From assembly GCA_013286215.1 (NCBI GenBank), contig JABDGC010000005.1:1-64000 (forward strand): DNA of 64,000 nt, written 5' to 3'. The translations under genes were made by a program, and so were the position numbers. Below the pieces are notes generated by a model. That model made no database searches. It had not been told where the DNA came from and saw only the letters and a list, made by a program, of their open reading frames with translations. The first letter of the stretch is position 1, and each line of letters opens with the position of its first letter. Of the stretch, positions 19,691 to 28,683 are shown in pieces. This DNA is from Gammaproteobacteria bacterium. Lineage in GTDB: Bacteria; Pseudomonadota; Gammaproteobacteria; DSM-16500.

Positions 19691-20068
19691 TTAATTAATG
19701 CCCGTGGCAGAAAAACTTGCCGTGGTGGAGCTCGGACCATTAAGCGTACAGGTGACGGTGTTACCCACGGTAACCACCCCTGAAGTAATGGTGTAGCCCG
19801 TCGGTAGCGCGCCTCCCAGGAGAGCCCCGGACACGGCAGTGCAATTCGCCACCGCAACGCCATTGGCCGAATTTTCAGAGCGCGCCGCGTAATTGGTCGC
19901 ATTCGCGGACGATAAAGCAGCAGCCACACCATTCGTCGCGGCGGTTTGCGCATCGCCTGAAAGATTAATAAATTTGGGTATCGCCATGACTGCCAAGATG
20001 CCGAGAATAACAATGACAATCACTAATTCAATTAAAGTGAAACCGACTTGTCCCTTACCTTTCTTCAT
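19691..20068 (-). CDS. MSHA-type major pilin-like protein, copy B
   Basis: A 125-residue pilin paralogue, 19 bases upstream of copy A. The leader MKKGKGQVG is cleaved before [11 protein letters not shown]; the two C-terminal cysteines (VANC, VTCTL) and the ending TGIN match copy A. The basic leader and glutamate at mature position 5 are standard for assembly by the type IV pilus machine. Tandem duplication is the simplest explanation. In Vibrio this position holds mshB then mshA. Confidence 0.86.
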   Translation of the reverse strand: MKKGKGQVGFTLIELVIVIVILGILAVMAIPKFINLSGDAQTAATNGVAAALSSANATNYAARSENSANGVAVANCTAVSGALLGGALPTGYTITSGVVTVGNTVTCTLNGPSSTTASFSATGIN

Positions 20069-20125
20069 AATAAAGCTCCTTCCTTATCGAGTGATCGAAG
20101 ACACCAACTTCCTGATTTTATTATA

Positions 20126-21349
20126 TCATGTGTGAGCCAATTTAATTAAATCCCAAATGGGTAAATAGACCGCAAAGGCCAATAGGAGAATGACAACGGC
20201 CAGACAAACAATTAAAAGCGGTTCAATGATATCGTTTAAACGTTTTAAATCATAATCTACTTCCCGCTCATAAAACGAGCTCATTTGTTGCAACATTTCG
20301 GCAAGTTCGCCCGTTTCTTCACTCACCGTTAGCATTTGAATCTCCAGTGGCGTAAAAAAATCAACCATCAATGCTGATTGTGTTAAAGTTTTGCCTCTCA
20401 AGATGGCTTCCCGCATCCCTAAGATTTCCTCCTGCGCATGGGAATTATTAATAGCCTGGGCGACCAGCGTCAGGCTTTCGAGCAAAGGCACGCCGGCCTT
20501 GGTCACAATGGCGAAGATTTGGGTAAACCGCAATAAAACAATCCGTTTCATCAGCAAGCCGATAATCGGGATCTTCAGCCGAACGGTGTCCCACCACAGT
20601 CGACCCTCGGGCGTTCTTAAATAATAGATCCACCATCCCAGACCCGACAGGAAAAGACAGAGTAAATAAACCCAATAATCCATCGTGAACTTGGAAATCG
20701 CAATTAAAGCAATGGTCAAGGTCGGTAAAGTAATATGCGCCGTCGCGTATACTTTAGAAAAGGTTGGAATCACGAAGGTGTTTACTACAAAAACCGCGGC
20801 CACCATCACGGTTAAAATAAACATTGGATAACGCATCGCCGAAGCCAGCCGTTTGATTGCGCTCGATTCCAACTCAATATATTGGTTCAGATGCAAAAAG
20901 GCCTCATCCAAGCGACCGCTGCTTTGTCCCACGCGGATCATGGAAATCATCACCGGCGTAAATACCTTCGGATAACGCTGCATCGCCGCGGCTAAATCCT
21001 GCCCGGCTTCCAACGCCTCACCGATGCCGTTCAAAGCCGCCGTCATGCTCCTGGAACGCGCCGTTTCAGCCAATCTTTTGATGGCGATCGAAATAGGCAC
21101 TCCGGCTTTGCTAAGCGTGTACATTTGGCGAGAGAAGATGCCTAGCTCATCGGCGGAAATACGGCCACCTTTTAACCAATCATCAATAAATTTCCAGGCG
21201 TCCTCTTCCATCTGAACCGGTTTGATTTGAACCGGGGTGATGCCTTCCCGGATTAACTGCGTGCTGATATTGTCAATATTGGAAGCCAACCGCAGGCCCT
21301 CGACCACTTTGCCGGCCGCGTCACGTCCTTGAAATTCAAAGGTTGGCAT
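20126..21349 (-). CDS. mshG: MSHA pilus platform protein MshG
   Basis: Inner-membrane platform protein (PilC/GspF family, 407 residues), with two T2SSF domains (about residues 70-190 and 270-395) and three membrane segments near 170-190, 220-240 and 378-398. It begins PTFEFQGRDAAGKVVEG, typical of the family, and couples the MshE ATPase to pilus growth. Its start overlaps the mshE stop by 14 bases. The pilin genes follow after 57 bases. Confidence 0.92.
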   Translation of the reverse strand: MPTFEFQGRDAAGKVVEGLRLASNIDNISTQLIREGITPVQIKPVQMEEDAWKFIDDWLKGGRISADELGIFSRQMYTLSKAGVPISIAIKRLAETARSRSMTAALNGIGEALEAGQDLAAAMQRYPKVFTPVMISMIRVGQSSGRLDEAFLHLNQYIELESSAIKRLASAMRYPMFILTVMVAAVFVVNTFVIPTFSKVYATAHITLPTLTIALIAISKFTMDYWVYLLCLFLSGLGWWIYYLRTPEGRLWWDTVRLKIPIIGLLMKRIVLLRFTQIFAIVTKAGVPLLESLTLVAQAINNSHAQEEILGMREAILRGKTLTQSALMVDFFTPLEIQMLTVSEETGELAEMLQQMSSFYEREVDYDLKRLNDIIEPLLIVCLAVVILLLAFAVYLPIWDLIKLAHT

Positions 21350-23084
21350 TCGGCTTCACCTGCGTCTCGAAAGCCTGCGTGGTTACCAAATTCTCGCCCA
21401 TAATACGGATCATTTCACTGATCGTCGTGACGCCCTCATCGACGAAATCCAAGCCGCTCAAGATCAAGGGTTTAAAATGCGGACTACGTCTCGCGGCATG
21501 ATTAAATTCAGCGGTGTCTTTCAAGCGCAGCATTTCCGCTAAATACGGCGTAATTTCCAGCAACTCAAAAACACCAATTTGCCCTTTATACCCAGTGTTG
21601 TGGCAATAGGTACAACCCTGTCCTTTGTAATAGACTTTGCCTTCGTGAGAATAATGAGGCACGGTGTCTAACCAGACCCGCTCTTCCGGCGTGGGCGGAT
21701 GGATTTCAACACAGTTTTGACAAATACGCCTCACCAAACGCTGCGCAAGGGCCGCGCGCAGAATAGTGGCAACCAAAAACCCTTCCGCACCCATATCCAG
21801 TAAGCGCACCGCCGAGCTGATGGAGTCGTTGGTATGCAGGGTGGACAAAACAAAATGGCCCGTCATCGAGGCGCGCAGAGCCATAGCCACTGTTTCCTGA
21901 TCGCGTAATTCGCCCACCATGATAATGTCGGGATCTTGACGCAGCACAGCACGCAAGACCCGCGCGAAACTCAGGTCGATGCGCGCATTGACCTGCACCT
22001 GGTTGATGCGCGCGAGACGGTATTCAACGGGATCTTCGACGGAAATGATTTTTTTATCGGGCTTGTTTAATTCATTTAAAATGCCGTAGAGGGTCGTGGT
22101 TTTACCGCTGCCAGTGGGTCCGGTGACCAACAGCAAGCCGTTCGGCATCGTGATGATTTTTCGGATAATCGACAGCAGAGGTGCGGGCAAGCCCACGCGT
22201 TCCAGGCCAAAGCTCTCGGCCGACTGATTTAATAAGCGCATGACCACGGACTCGCCGTATTGTACCGGCATAGTCGATAAGCGAACGTCAAAATTTTGAT
22301 TGCGGATTTTTAAGCTGAAACGTCCGTCTTGCGGCATGCGTTTTTCAGTGATATTCAAGCCAGCCATTAACTTAAGACGCAGGGCCAAGGCCGGAGCGAC
22401 TTGTTTTTCCTTGATCATCTGTTCATGCAGAATCCCGTCGACGCGCTGGCGGATGCCGAGACCATGTTCCGCGGGTTCAATATGGATGTCCGAGGCATTG
22501 ATTTGCACGGCGTCCTCAAAAATCGTTTGCAAGAGCTTGACGACAGGCGCGTCCGACTCGGACAAACCCGCGCTCAGTTGCTCGACGTCATAGTCACTCT
22601 TGGTGATTTCCTCCGACAATTCTTCAGCAAGCTGAACGATTTCCGTCGCATGGCGATAAATGACGTCAATGGATTTGATCAAGTCCAATTCGCGCACCAA
22701 AGCCAGACGGATTGGGCTTTGCAGAATACGGGCTAATTCGTCCTGGGCCACCAGATTTTGCGGATCGACCATGCCGACGAGCAGGTCGACGTTTTCTTTC
22801 GCCAGGACAATCGCGCGCAAATTGCGGGCATACAATTCGGGTAAGAGCTGAACAACTTCCGGGTTCAAGGTATAGCTTTTCAAGTCGACGAAGGGCATGT
22901 TTAACTGCTGGGACAGCAGTTCCATCAGCTTATCTTCTTTAATATAACCCAGATCAATCAAAGCTTGGCCTAACTTTCCCCCGCTGGTGTTTTGATGGGC
23001 GACAGCGGCTTCAAGCTGCTCTTGTGTGATCAGCTTCAGCTCAAGCAGCATTTCACCGATGTGGATTTTTTTGGTTAGGGCCAT
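21336..23084 (-). CDS. mshE: MSHA pilus assembly ATPase MshE
   Basis: A 582-residue hexameric assembly ATPase of the GspE/PilB family. It has Walker A GPTGSGKTTTLY, the Asp box ISVEDPVEYRL, Walker B PDIIMVGELRDQET, the His box STLHTNDSISSAVRLLD, and a four-cysteine zinc site (CQNC and CTYCHNTG). The N-terminal ~150 residues are the MshEN domain, which in Vibrio cholerae MshE binds c-di-GMP. Here its first motif reads HIGEMLLELKLI and the second KLGQALIDLGYI, so consensus arginines are replaced by His and Lys; ligand binding is therefore uncertain. An AGAGGA site lies inside the mshN end. Confidence 0.94.
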   Translation of the reverse strand: MALTKKIHIGEMLLELKLITQEQLEAAVAHQNTSGGKLGQALIDLGYIKEDKLMELLSQQLNMPFVDLKSYTLNPEVVQLLPELYARNLRAIVLAKENVDLLVGMVDPQNLVAQDELARILQSPIRLALVRELDLIKSIDVIYRHATEIVQLAEELSEEITKSDYDVEQLSAGLSESDAPVVKLLQTIFEDAVQINASDIHIEPAEHGLGIRQRVDGILHEQMIKEKQVAPALALRLKLMAGLNITEKRMPQDGRFSLKIRNQNFDVRLSTMPVQYGESVVMRLLNQSAESFGLERVGLPAPLLSIIRKIITMPNGLLLVTGPTGSGKTTTLYGILNELNKPDKKIISVEDPVEYRLARINQVQVNARIDLSFARVLRAVLRQDPDIIMVGELRDQETVAMALRASMTGHFVLSTLHTNDSISSAVRLLDMGAEGFLVATILRAALAQRLVRRICQNCVEIHPPTPEERVWLDTVPHYSHEGKVYYKGQGCTYCHNTGYKGQIGVFELLEITPYLAEMLRLKDTAEFNHAARRSPHFKPLILSGLDFVDEGVTTISEMIRIMGENLVTTQAFETQVKPNANL

Positions 23085-23085
23085 T

Positions 23086-24402
23086 TTATCCTCTTAAACG
23101 GTTTCCCACATAACCGCGCAACTCAGGATCCAAATCCGGGCTTCTATCCGCCCTGCTATAGGCTTCCATTGCTTGGGCGGTTTTGCCCAGGCCTTCTTCC
23201 GTGACGCCCAGACCCAGCCACCAAACTCCCTTGTCCGGATGCAAGGCCGTCAATTGTTGGTAGAGATTCTCGGCGGCAGGGAGTTGGCCGAGGCGTTGGT
23301 AAAGAGCGGCGAGAAAAGCATAATATTCTGGATTAGTCGCCAGGGCCGGCGGCGCCTTTTTCAATAAATGAAGCGCCTGATAAACCTTGCCTTCGTCCAC
23401 TAAAAAGCGCGCCTTGATTTCGATGAAGCCCGGGTAGTAGGGCTGCAGCCGCAGGCCAGCTTCCAAAAACGCTTGCGCTTGTTGTTGGTGCCCGCTCTGA
23501 ATTAATAAACTGATTAAAGTTTCGCGAGCCACTCCGTAGCCGGGGAATTTATCAACGAGGATAGCCAGACGCTGAATGGCCTTGTCCGTTTCACCCGCCT
23601 CGGCCAAATTCACGGCATTTTGATATTGCTCATCGGTGGATAAGGCAACGGCGACCTTTTTTAAGCTACCCGGCGCTGGTTCAGACGCAGACGCCACCGC
23701 CTTTCCAGCAGATAATACCTCGCGATCGCCGAGCCCCGGCGTTTCCAGCAGAAAATCGGCTTGCAATTCGGGGAGGTTGCTTTCCTTATTTAATTCCAGA
23801 TTGCTCAGCTTGGCCTCCGGTTTGAGCAGTAAAACAATTTTAAGTCCATCCTTGGTCTCGGAGCTGATTTGCAGATCGCGCAAAGCACTGTTGCTAAAAT
23901 CAAGCGGCGGAAGATTCACGCTGAGGCGGGTGTTATCCAAAGTCAGCGTGATGCTATGCTCGAGCGGATCGGAGTTAACACGATAAAAAATGTCCCGACT
24001 CAACAAAAAGCGCAAATAAGTCATTTTGCCGTGGGCCTGCATGGAGATGCCGGTCAAAGCGCCGAGAGCGGGCATTTCCGGCGCCGCCTTGCGGAGTGGC
24101 GTGGGAGCGGCCAACTTCGCCGCCAGGACGGGCGTGGATAACGACGCGGGGTTTGCGGGTATCACCTGCGGCTGTTTTTGCGCAACGCGCGCGATGGGAT
24201 GGTGAGCACGATAATAATGCGCTATATTCCAGGTCCACACACCCATGAAAGCCGCAACGCCCAGAAGAAATAGATAATTTCGCTTCTTTTGCGGCTTTTC
24301 TTTATCGTCCGTGGACTGCAGTCCCGTGAGCACCGTCTCGGGCTGCACGGACTGCGTATTCCGTCCCTCCAAATCTTTTAGCATTTGATTAATTAAACTC
24401 AT
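23086..24402 (-). CDS. mshN: MSHA biogenesis protein MshN
   Basis: A 438-residue inner-membrane protein with the family N-terminus MSLINQMLKDLEGR, one membrane segment at about residues 42-60, an AMIN-like beta domain (about 105-175) that may touch the cell wall or secretin, and several TPR repeats (about 250-435). The ATG at 24402 is preferred to a TTG one codon upstream, since AAAGGA lies nine bases before it. It ends directly before mshE. The position between the ATPases mshM and mshE is the same as in Vibrio and Shewanella. Confidence 0.88.
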   Translation of the reverse strand: MSLINQMLKDLEGRNTQSVQPETVLTGLQSTDDKEKPQKKRNYLFLLGVAAFMGVWTWNIAHYYRAHHPIARVAQKQPQVIPANPASLSTPVLAAKLAAPTPLRKAAPEMPALGALTGISMQAHGKMTYLRFLLSRDIFYRVNSDPLEHSITLTLDNTRLSVNLPPLDFSNSALRDLQISSETKDGLKIVLLLKPEAKLSNLELNKESNLPELQADFLLETPGLGDREVLSAGKAVASASEPAPGSLKKVAVALSTDEQYQNAVNLAEAGETDKAIQRLAILVDKFPGYGVARETLISLLIQSGHQQQAQAFLEAGLRLQPYYPGFIEIKARFLVDEGKVYQALHLLKKAPPALATNPEYYAFLAALYQRLGQLPAAENLYQQLTALHPDKGVWWLGLGVTEEGLGKTAQAMEAYSRADRSPDLDPELRGYVGNRLRG

Positions 24403-24415
24403 CAAATGGATCCTT

Positions 24416-25312
24416 TTAAGCGATGATCATACAAACCAGGCCCAGCATCAATCCCGCGCCGAGCAGCAGCGATAAATACCAGCGAGCACTCCGATTGGGC
24501 AGCGTCGCCGCTTCCGTGTCTTGAATAGCAAGCTTCAACATTTTATGCGTGATAACCCTTTCGCCGCGTCCATAGGCGATCAAGAGTGCCTTGTGACAAA
24601 CCACATTGACGATACGTGGAACACCGCGGCTGGTTTGAAACAAGAGATTGCGGGCTTTTTGGGTGAACAAGGCACCGTAGGTATAGCCGGCGACGGCCAG
24701 GCGATGAAATAAGTAAGTGTCCAATTCCTCGCGCGATAACAAGGACAAATAATAGGAAAACGTGATGCGCTGCTTGAGCTGGCGAAAATGCGGCTGATTC
24801 AAGTGTTCGTCGAGTTCGGGCTGACCGAATAAAACCACCTGCAAGAGCTTGGCTTTTTCCGTTTCCAGGTTAGTCAGCAAGCGCACGGCTTCCAGGCTTT
24901 CCAAGGGAAGGGCCTGCGCTTCATCGAGCAGCAGAACGACTTTTTTCCCCGCGGCGTGCAATTCCACCAAGCGGCTGTTGATGATGCCCAATAATTCGTG
25001 TTGATCCTGCAAAAGTGCCGGGTTAATTCCCAGCTCGCGGGCGAAAGCCCGGCGCAGCTCGAGTGGCGTTAAATCGGGATTGGGGATGTAAGCCGTGAAA
25101 AAGCCCTCTTCCAGGCAATGCAGCAGCTTGCGGCACAAGAGCGTTTTTCCAGAGCCAACCTCGCCGATGATTTTGATGAACCCCTCCCCGCTGCGCAAGC
25201 AAAACAATAAGGTGTTCAAGGCTTCGTGATGGCTTTTCAATTGACAGTAAAACTCGATGTTCGGCGTCAAGGCGAAGGGCAAATCGTTAAACTTAAAGTG
25301 ATCGAGGTACAT
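24416..25312 (-). CDS. mshM: MSHA ATPase MshM (ExeA/GspA type)
   Basis: A 298-residue AAA ATPase with the typical beginning YLDHFKFNDLPFALTPN, Walker A GEVGSGKTLLCR, Walker B VVLLLDEAQALP and the QPELDEHLNQPHFRQLKQRI sensor region. One C-terminal membrane helix (about 280-298) anchors it. The ExeA homologue helps to insert or multimerise the secretin; here the partner should be MshL, encoded just upstream. It follows mshL after 13 bases. Confidence 0.9.
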   Translation of the reverse strand: MYLDHFKFNDLPFALTPNIEFYCQLKSHHEALNTLLFCLRSGEGFIKIIGEVGSGKTLLCRKLLHCLEEGFFTAYIPNPDLTPLELRRAFARELGINPALLQDQHELLGIINSRLVELHAAGKKVVLLLDEAQALPLESLEAVRLLTNLETEKAKLLQVVLFGQPELDEHLNQPHFRQLKQRITFSYYLSLLSREELDTYLFHRLAVAGYTYGALFTQKARNLLFQTSRGVPRIVNVVCHKALLIAYGRGERVITHKMLKLAIQDTEAATLPNRSARWYLSLLLGAGLMLGLVCMIIA

Positions 25313-25325
25313 CGGCTACCCCTTG

Positions 25326-27098
25326 CTATTGATCGACCGGAGGACAAGTCGATGGTTCCCTGCACTTATAATCTTCCTTTTCCGCCTCGGAACCAAAAGT
25401 CTCCGGAAGCCCGCCAGTATGAAAGCCGCGGTTCAGTTTCGCGAGTTTGTCGTTCGCCCGCTCTAATTCTTCGCCCCAGGTACGATTGTCCACGATGATA
25501 GGCCGCAATAAAATAACCAGCTCTGACTTCTCCGAAACTTGCTCGGTGCGCCGGAAGAAGGGCCCAATAATGGGCAGACGCGACAGGAAAGGCACCGCAG
25601 CCACCTGCTCGGTCATATTATTCTGCATTAAGCCGCCGATGACGATAATTTGGCCGCTCTTGGCCCGCACCACATTGTCGGACTCCCGAATGGTGCTTTG
25701 CGCCAGGGGCAGAGTAAAGGTATTGTTCGAGGCCGGAACACCGGGGGTAGAGGAAGGTGTCGTGCCGAGGACAATGTTTTTCTGTTGTTCCGTCACCAAG
25801 CTAATCGTGGGATGAATATGCAAAATAACGTCTTTTTGACCGCTGATTTGCGGCGTCACATCCAGGGTAATTCCGGAGAAGAAGGGCGTCAGGTCCACGT
25901 TTTCCGAAGGCAGAGTATTCGTTCCCACAACCGTATTGGAGGTGGAAACGCCGGTCACATAAAAGGAGTCACCACCCACTTTAATGACGGCTTTTTGATT
26001 ATTCACCGTTGAAATACGCGGGCTTGATAAAACCTGCACGTTACCTTGCATTTGCAGCAATTTAATCAAGGTGCCAAAATTTCCAAAAACGCTGAGAGTG
26101 AAGATGCTGTTAAAGTCATTGAGGTTAAAATCAAGGCCAGTGAGCGATTGGGAGCTTTGTTGTCCCACCCCGGCATTTCCAAGAGCAATTCGGCCGAACA
26201 GGTTCCAATCAATACCGGCATCAAATTGATCGTTTAACTGCACTTCTAAAATTTTAGCCTCCAGCACCACCTGACGGCCTAAATTCGTCTGAATGCTATC
26301 CAGATATTGAGCCACATGGTGTAGTTCACCAGGGAAGGCACGCACCAGCACTAAACCGGCCTGGGCATTGACCACCACAGCGCGCCCATCCCGGTTCCCG
26401 ACCATCGATTTGAGCGTCGTTTCTAAACTCGCCCAAAAGTCCATCTTGGACCGGGTGTCTACACTGCTGCCCGAGGTTTTATCCGGCGTACTCACAACCG
26501 GCGTGGAAGTGGCACCGTTCACGCTGGTTCCTGATATTTTTTCACTGATTTGACCCGAGGAAACCTCGGTGAAGGATTTTCCGGTGCGCTTGATGTTGAG
26601 ATAATTGACGGTGAACATTTGGGTAGCCAATTCCTGCGGCAACACTTCATAGCCGTAGGCCGTCTGGCGATACTCATAGCCGTAGACGTCACGCACCATT
26701 TCCATGGCTTCGTTAATCGTGACGTTCTTCAGATTGAGGGAAATTTCGCCCGTGACTTTAGGGTTGACGACCATGTTATAAGGCGTGCCCTCGACCAGGC
26801 CCATGAAAAAGGCTTTGGCCGGCATCTTGTTGGTGCTAACGTCAAAACGCTTTTCCACCGTTCTGCCTCTCATGGTCGACAGATTCGACGAAAATGACGG
26901 CAGCAAGCCCTGGCTCACAGTAGTGGGTAAATGGATGTTTTTGCGGGCGATGGCCCGATCGGTGCGGGCTTCCTGCTTCAAATCCGCGCGCATCTCGTCC
27001 CAGGAAGTTGGCTTGCTCGAGGGTTTAGGCGTGGTGCAGGCGCTAAAAACGAAAGCTGCCAGCAGCAAGAGGATCCATCCCTTTATCGTTGGTTGCAT
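25326..27098 (-). CDS. mshL: MSHA outer-membrane secretin MshL
   Basis: A 590-residue lipoprotein secretin. The lipobox FSAC is at about residue 20 after a hydrophobic signal. An STN-type domain (about 80-150), an N1-like domain around residues 240-300 and the C-terminal secretin domain (about 300-545) follow, the latter with VLSSPRISTVNNQKAVIKVG and the VIGGLMQNN segment. It forms the outer-membrane channel for the pilus. It lies between mshK and mshM, as in other msh loci. Confidence 0.92.
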   Translation of the reverse strand: MQPTIKGWILLLLAAFVFSACTTPKPSSKPTSWDEMRADLKQEARTDRAIARKNIHLPTTVSQGLLPSFSSNLSTMRGRTVEKRFDVSTNKMPAKAFFMGLVEGTPYNMVVNPKVTGEISLNLKNVTINEAMEMVRDVYGYEYRQTAYGYEVLPQELATQMFTVNYLNIKRTGKSFTEVSSGQISEKISGTSVNGATSTPVVSTPDKTSGSSVDTRSKMDFWASLETTLKSMVGNRDGRAVVVNAQAGLVLVRAFPGELHHVAQYLDSIQTNLGRQVVLEAKILEVQLNDQFDAGIDWNLFGRIALGNAGVGQQSSQSLTGLDFNLNDFNSIFTLSVFGNFGTLIKLLQMQGNVQVLSSPRISTVNNQKAVIKVGGDSFYVTGVSTSNTVVGTNTLPSENVDLTPFFSGITLDVTPQISGQKDVILHIHPTISLVTEQQKNIVLGTTPSSTPGVPASNNTFTLPLAQSTIRESDNVVRAKSGQIIVIGGLMQNNMTEQVAAVPFLSRLPIIGPFFRRTEQVSEKSELVILLRPIIVDNRTWGEELERANDKLAKLNRGFHTGGLPETFGSEAEKEDYKCREPSTCPPVDQ

Positions 27099-27113
27099 AG
27101 CTCCGATCCTTCC

Positions 27114-27443
27114 CTATATCGCCTCATCCACTGATTTTTTAATTGTTTGATTGAACAAGAATAAGGTCATTTTACCATCAGGCCCTTCCAGATGCACGGT
27201 ATTCGGATCAATGGCGACGACCTTAAAACCTGAAACCTCACTGCCCAAATGCAGGGTCTCGCCGTTAAAAATAGCGATTCGCCTCCCTTTGGAAATAATA
27301 ATGGCCTGCAGCTCCCAACTTTGAATCGTCGAACCGACCTTTTCCGAGATCACCAAGGGACGGGTGGGATCCGTCAAGCTGGCAAAGCCGGCTTGGATAT
27401 AGAACAAGGAAAATAACGCGATCACCTGAAAGAGCATTCGCAT
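27114..27443 (-). CDS. mshK: MSHA biogenesis protein MshK
   Basis: A 109-residue exported protein with a signal peptide ending at about residue 21 (QAGFA) followed by the SLTDPTRPL start typical of MshK and related PulC/PilP-like pilotins. The remainder is a small beta domain (SWELQAIIISKGRRIAIFNGETL). It is likely to link the inner-membrane complex with the MshL secretin. It begins three bases after the mshJ stop. Confidence 0.85.
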   Translation of the reverse strand: MRMLFQVIALFSLFYIQAGFASLTDPTRPLVISEKVGSTIQSWELQAIIISKGRRIAIFNGETLHLGSEVSGFKVVAIDPNTVHLEGPDGKMTLFLFNQTIKKSVDEAI

Positions 27444-27446
27444 CGG

Positions 27447-28103
27447 CTAACCCTTTTGATTACTTAAGATATAAAACCGCGCCACCACCTTGGCCTCAGG
27501 ATAATTGAGGACCTGATAATCCAAATGGTCCCAATAAAGATGCCAGGGCAGTTTTTCCAGATGCCCCAGAAAAGCGATGGTATTAAAATAAGTTCCGCGA
27601 AACTCCAGCTCTATTTTATGCTTGTAAACATCCCGCAGGCTGGAAAAATTTTGCTTGACCCCCGGCGTTTGTAGCCAAGGCTCCCCAGAAAAAGTCTTCA
27701 AGCTAACCAGCGCGACCTCTGCTTGCTGGGCAATGACGTCATTGGTCACCTGCGACAGCAAGTCAACCGGCACAAAGGTCTCCTCGATACTCTGCAGCAC
27801 CGCCCCAGCCCGGTGAGACTGCGAACTGAGCTGCTTCTGCTTTTGCAGGTTGCGGGCAAAAGCAGAACTGGTGATAATTCCCTCGATGCTGTTTAAGTTT
27901 TGCTTTTGCGTCTCCAGTAGTTTACCGAGATCCTGGCTTTGGGTCTCTAGCGCTTCATTCTGACGACGCAGAGACAACTCGAAGATGACATTCCAAAACA
28001 GATACACGACGGAAAGGCCGGCCAGGAACAAAAGAACGGCTTCGCGGCTATTCCGCTTTTCCAGCCATTGCTGAACCGCCGCTTTATCAAGATTGAGTTT
28101 CAC
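27447..28103 (-). CDS. mshJ: MSHA biogenesis protein MshJ (PilO-like)
   Basis: A 218-residue single-pass inner-membrane protein: short cytoplasmic N-terminus, membrane helix at about 22-40, coiled coil (about 45-95), then a ferredoxin-like periplasmic domain. This is the PilO/GspM pattern of the alignment subcomplex. It overlaps the PilN-like gene by 17 bases and is followed closely by mshK. Confidence 0.83.
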   Translation of the reverse strand: MKLNLDKAAVQQWLEKRNSREAVLLFLAGLSVVYLFWNVIFELSLRRQNEALETQSQDLGKLLETQKQNLNSIEGIITSSAFARNLQKQKQLSSQSHRAGAVLQSIEETFVPVDLLSQVTNDVIAQQAEVALVSLKTFSGEPWLQTPGVKQNFSSLRDVYKHKIELEFRGTYFNTIAFLGHLEKLPWHLYWDHLDYQVLNYPEAKVVARFYILSNQKG

Positions 28104-28683
28104 TGCTCACCTTTGTTGAAATAATAAAATGGAGTACGACTTCCTTTTCCAGTTCCTCTTTCTTCACTTCCTGCAATTGAAAATTGAGTCCCGAAAATTC
28201 GGTCTGGAGGGTCAGCTGATTGATGAATCGCTGAAGGGCGCTGGAATTCATGGCATAGCCTTTCAATGTCAGGTCCTTCTCATCCATCTCCGCTTGAATG
28301 TCCACCAGCCAGAGATCGGGCACTGCCGCTTTGGCAATCCCCAGCAGATAGCTTGAAAAAATGCGCTTGCCAGACACTAAATCAAAGATTCTATTTTTTT
28401 CCTCCAATTCATCTTGCAGTTTGCGCAGCGATGCCTCCATGTCCTTGAGATCCAGCATGGGATATTGCTCGTGAATTTGGGCGAGCCTTCCTTCCACCTG
28501 GTTTAATTCCTGAGTCGTTGCCTCGACCTGTAGTCTTAGCCGGTGTTTTCCCCACCATTCAAAGCAAAAATGCAAGGCGAGCAGGAGAACAAAAATCCCG
28601 TAAGAAAGCGTCAGCCGCTGCAGGGTCAGAAAAGGTTTTTTCTGCTGCGGCAACAATAGACAAAGGTTAATTTCCTGTTGCAT
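28087..28683 (-). CDS. MSHA PilN-like inner-membrane protein
   Basis: A 198-residue protein starting QQEINLCLLLPQQKKPFLTLQ, the short cytoplasmic motif by which PilN-type proteins bind PilM-type partners. A membrane helix at about 27-45 and a coiled coil at about 50-100 precede the periplasmic domain. It corresponds to the PilN position (called mshI2 in some genomes). It overlaps mshI and mshJ by 17 bases each. Confidence 0.82.
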   Translation of the reverse strand: MQQEINLCLLLPQQKKPFLTLQRLTLSYGIFVLLLALHFCFEWWGKHRLRLQVEATTQELNQVEGRLAQIHEQYPMLDLKDMEASLRKLQDELEEKNRIFDLVSGKRIFSSYLLGIAKAAVPDLWLVDIQAEMDEKDLTLKGYAMNSSALQRFINQLTLQTEFSGLNFQLQEVKKEELEKEVVLHFIISTKVSSETQS

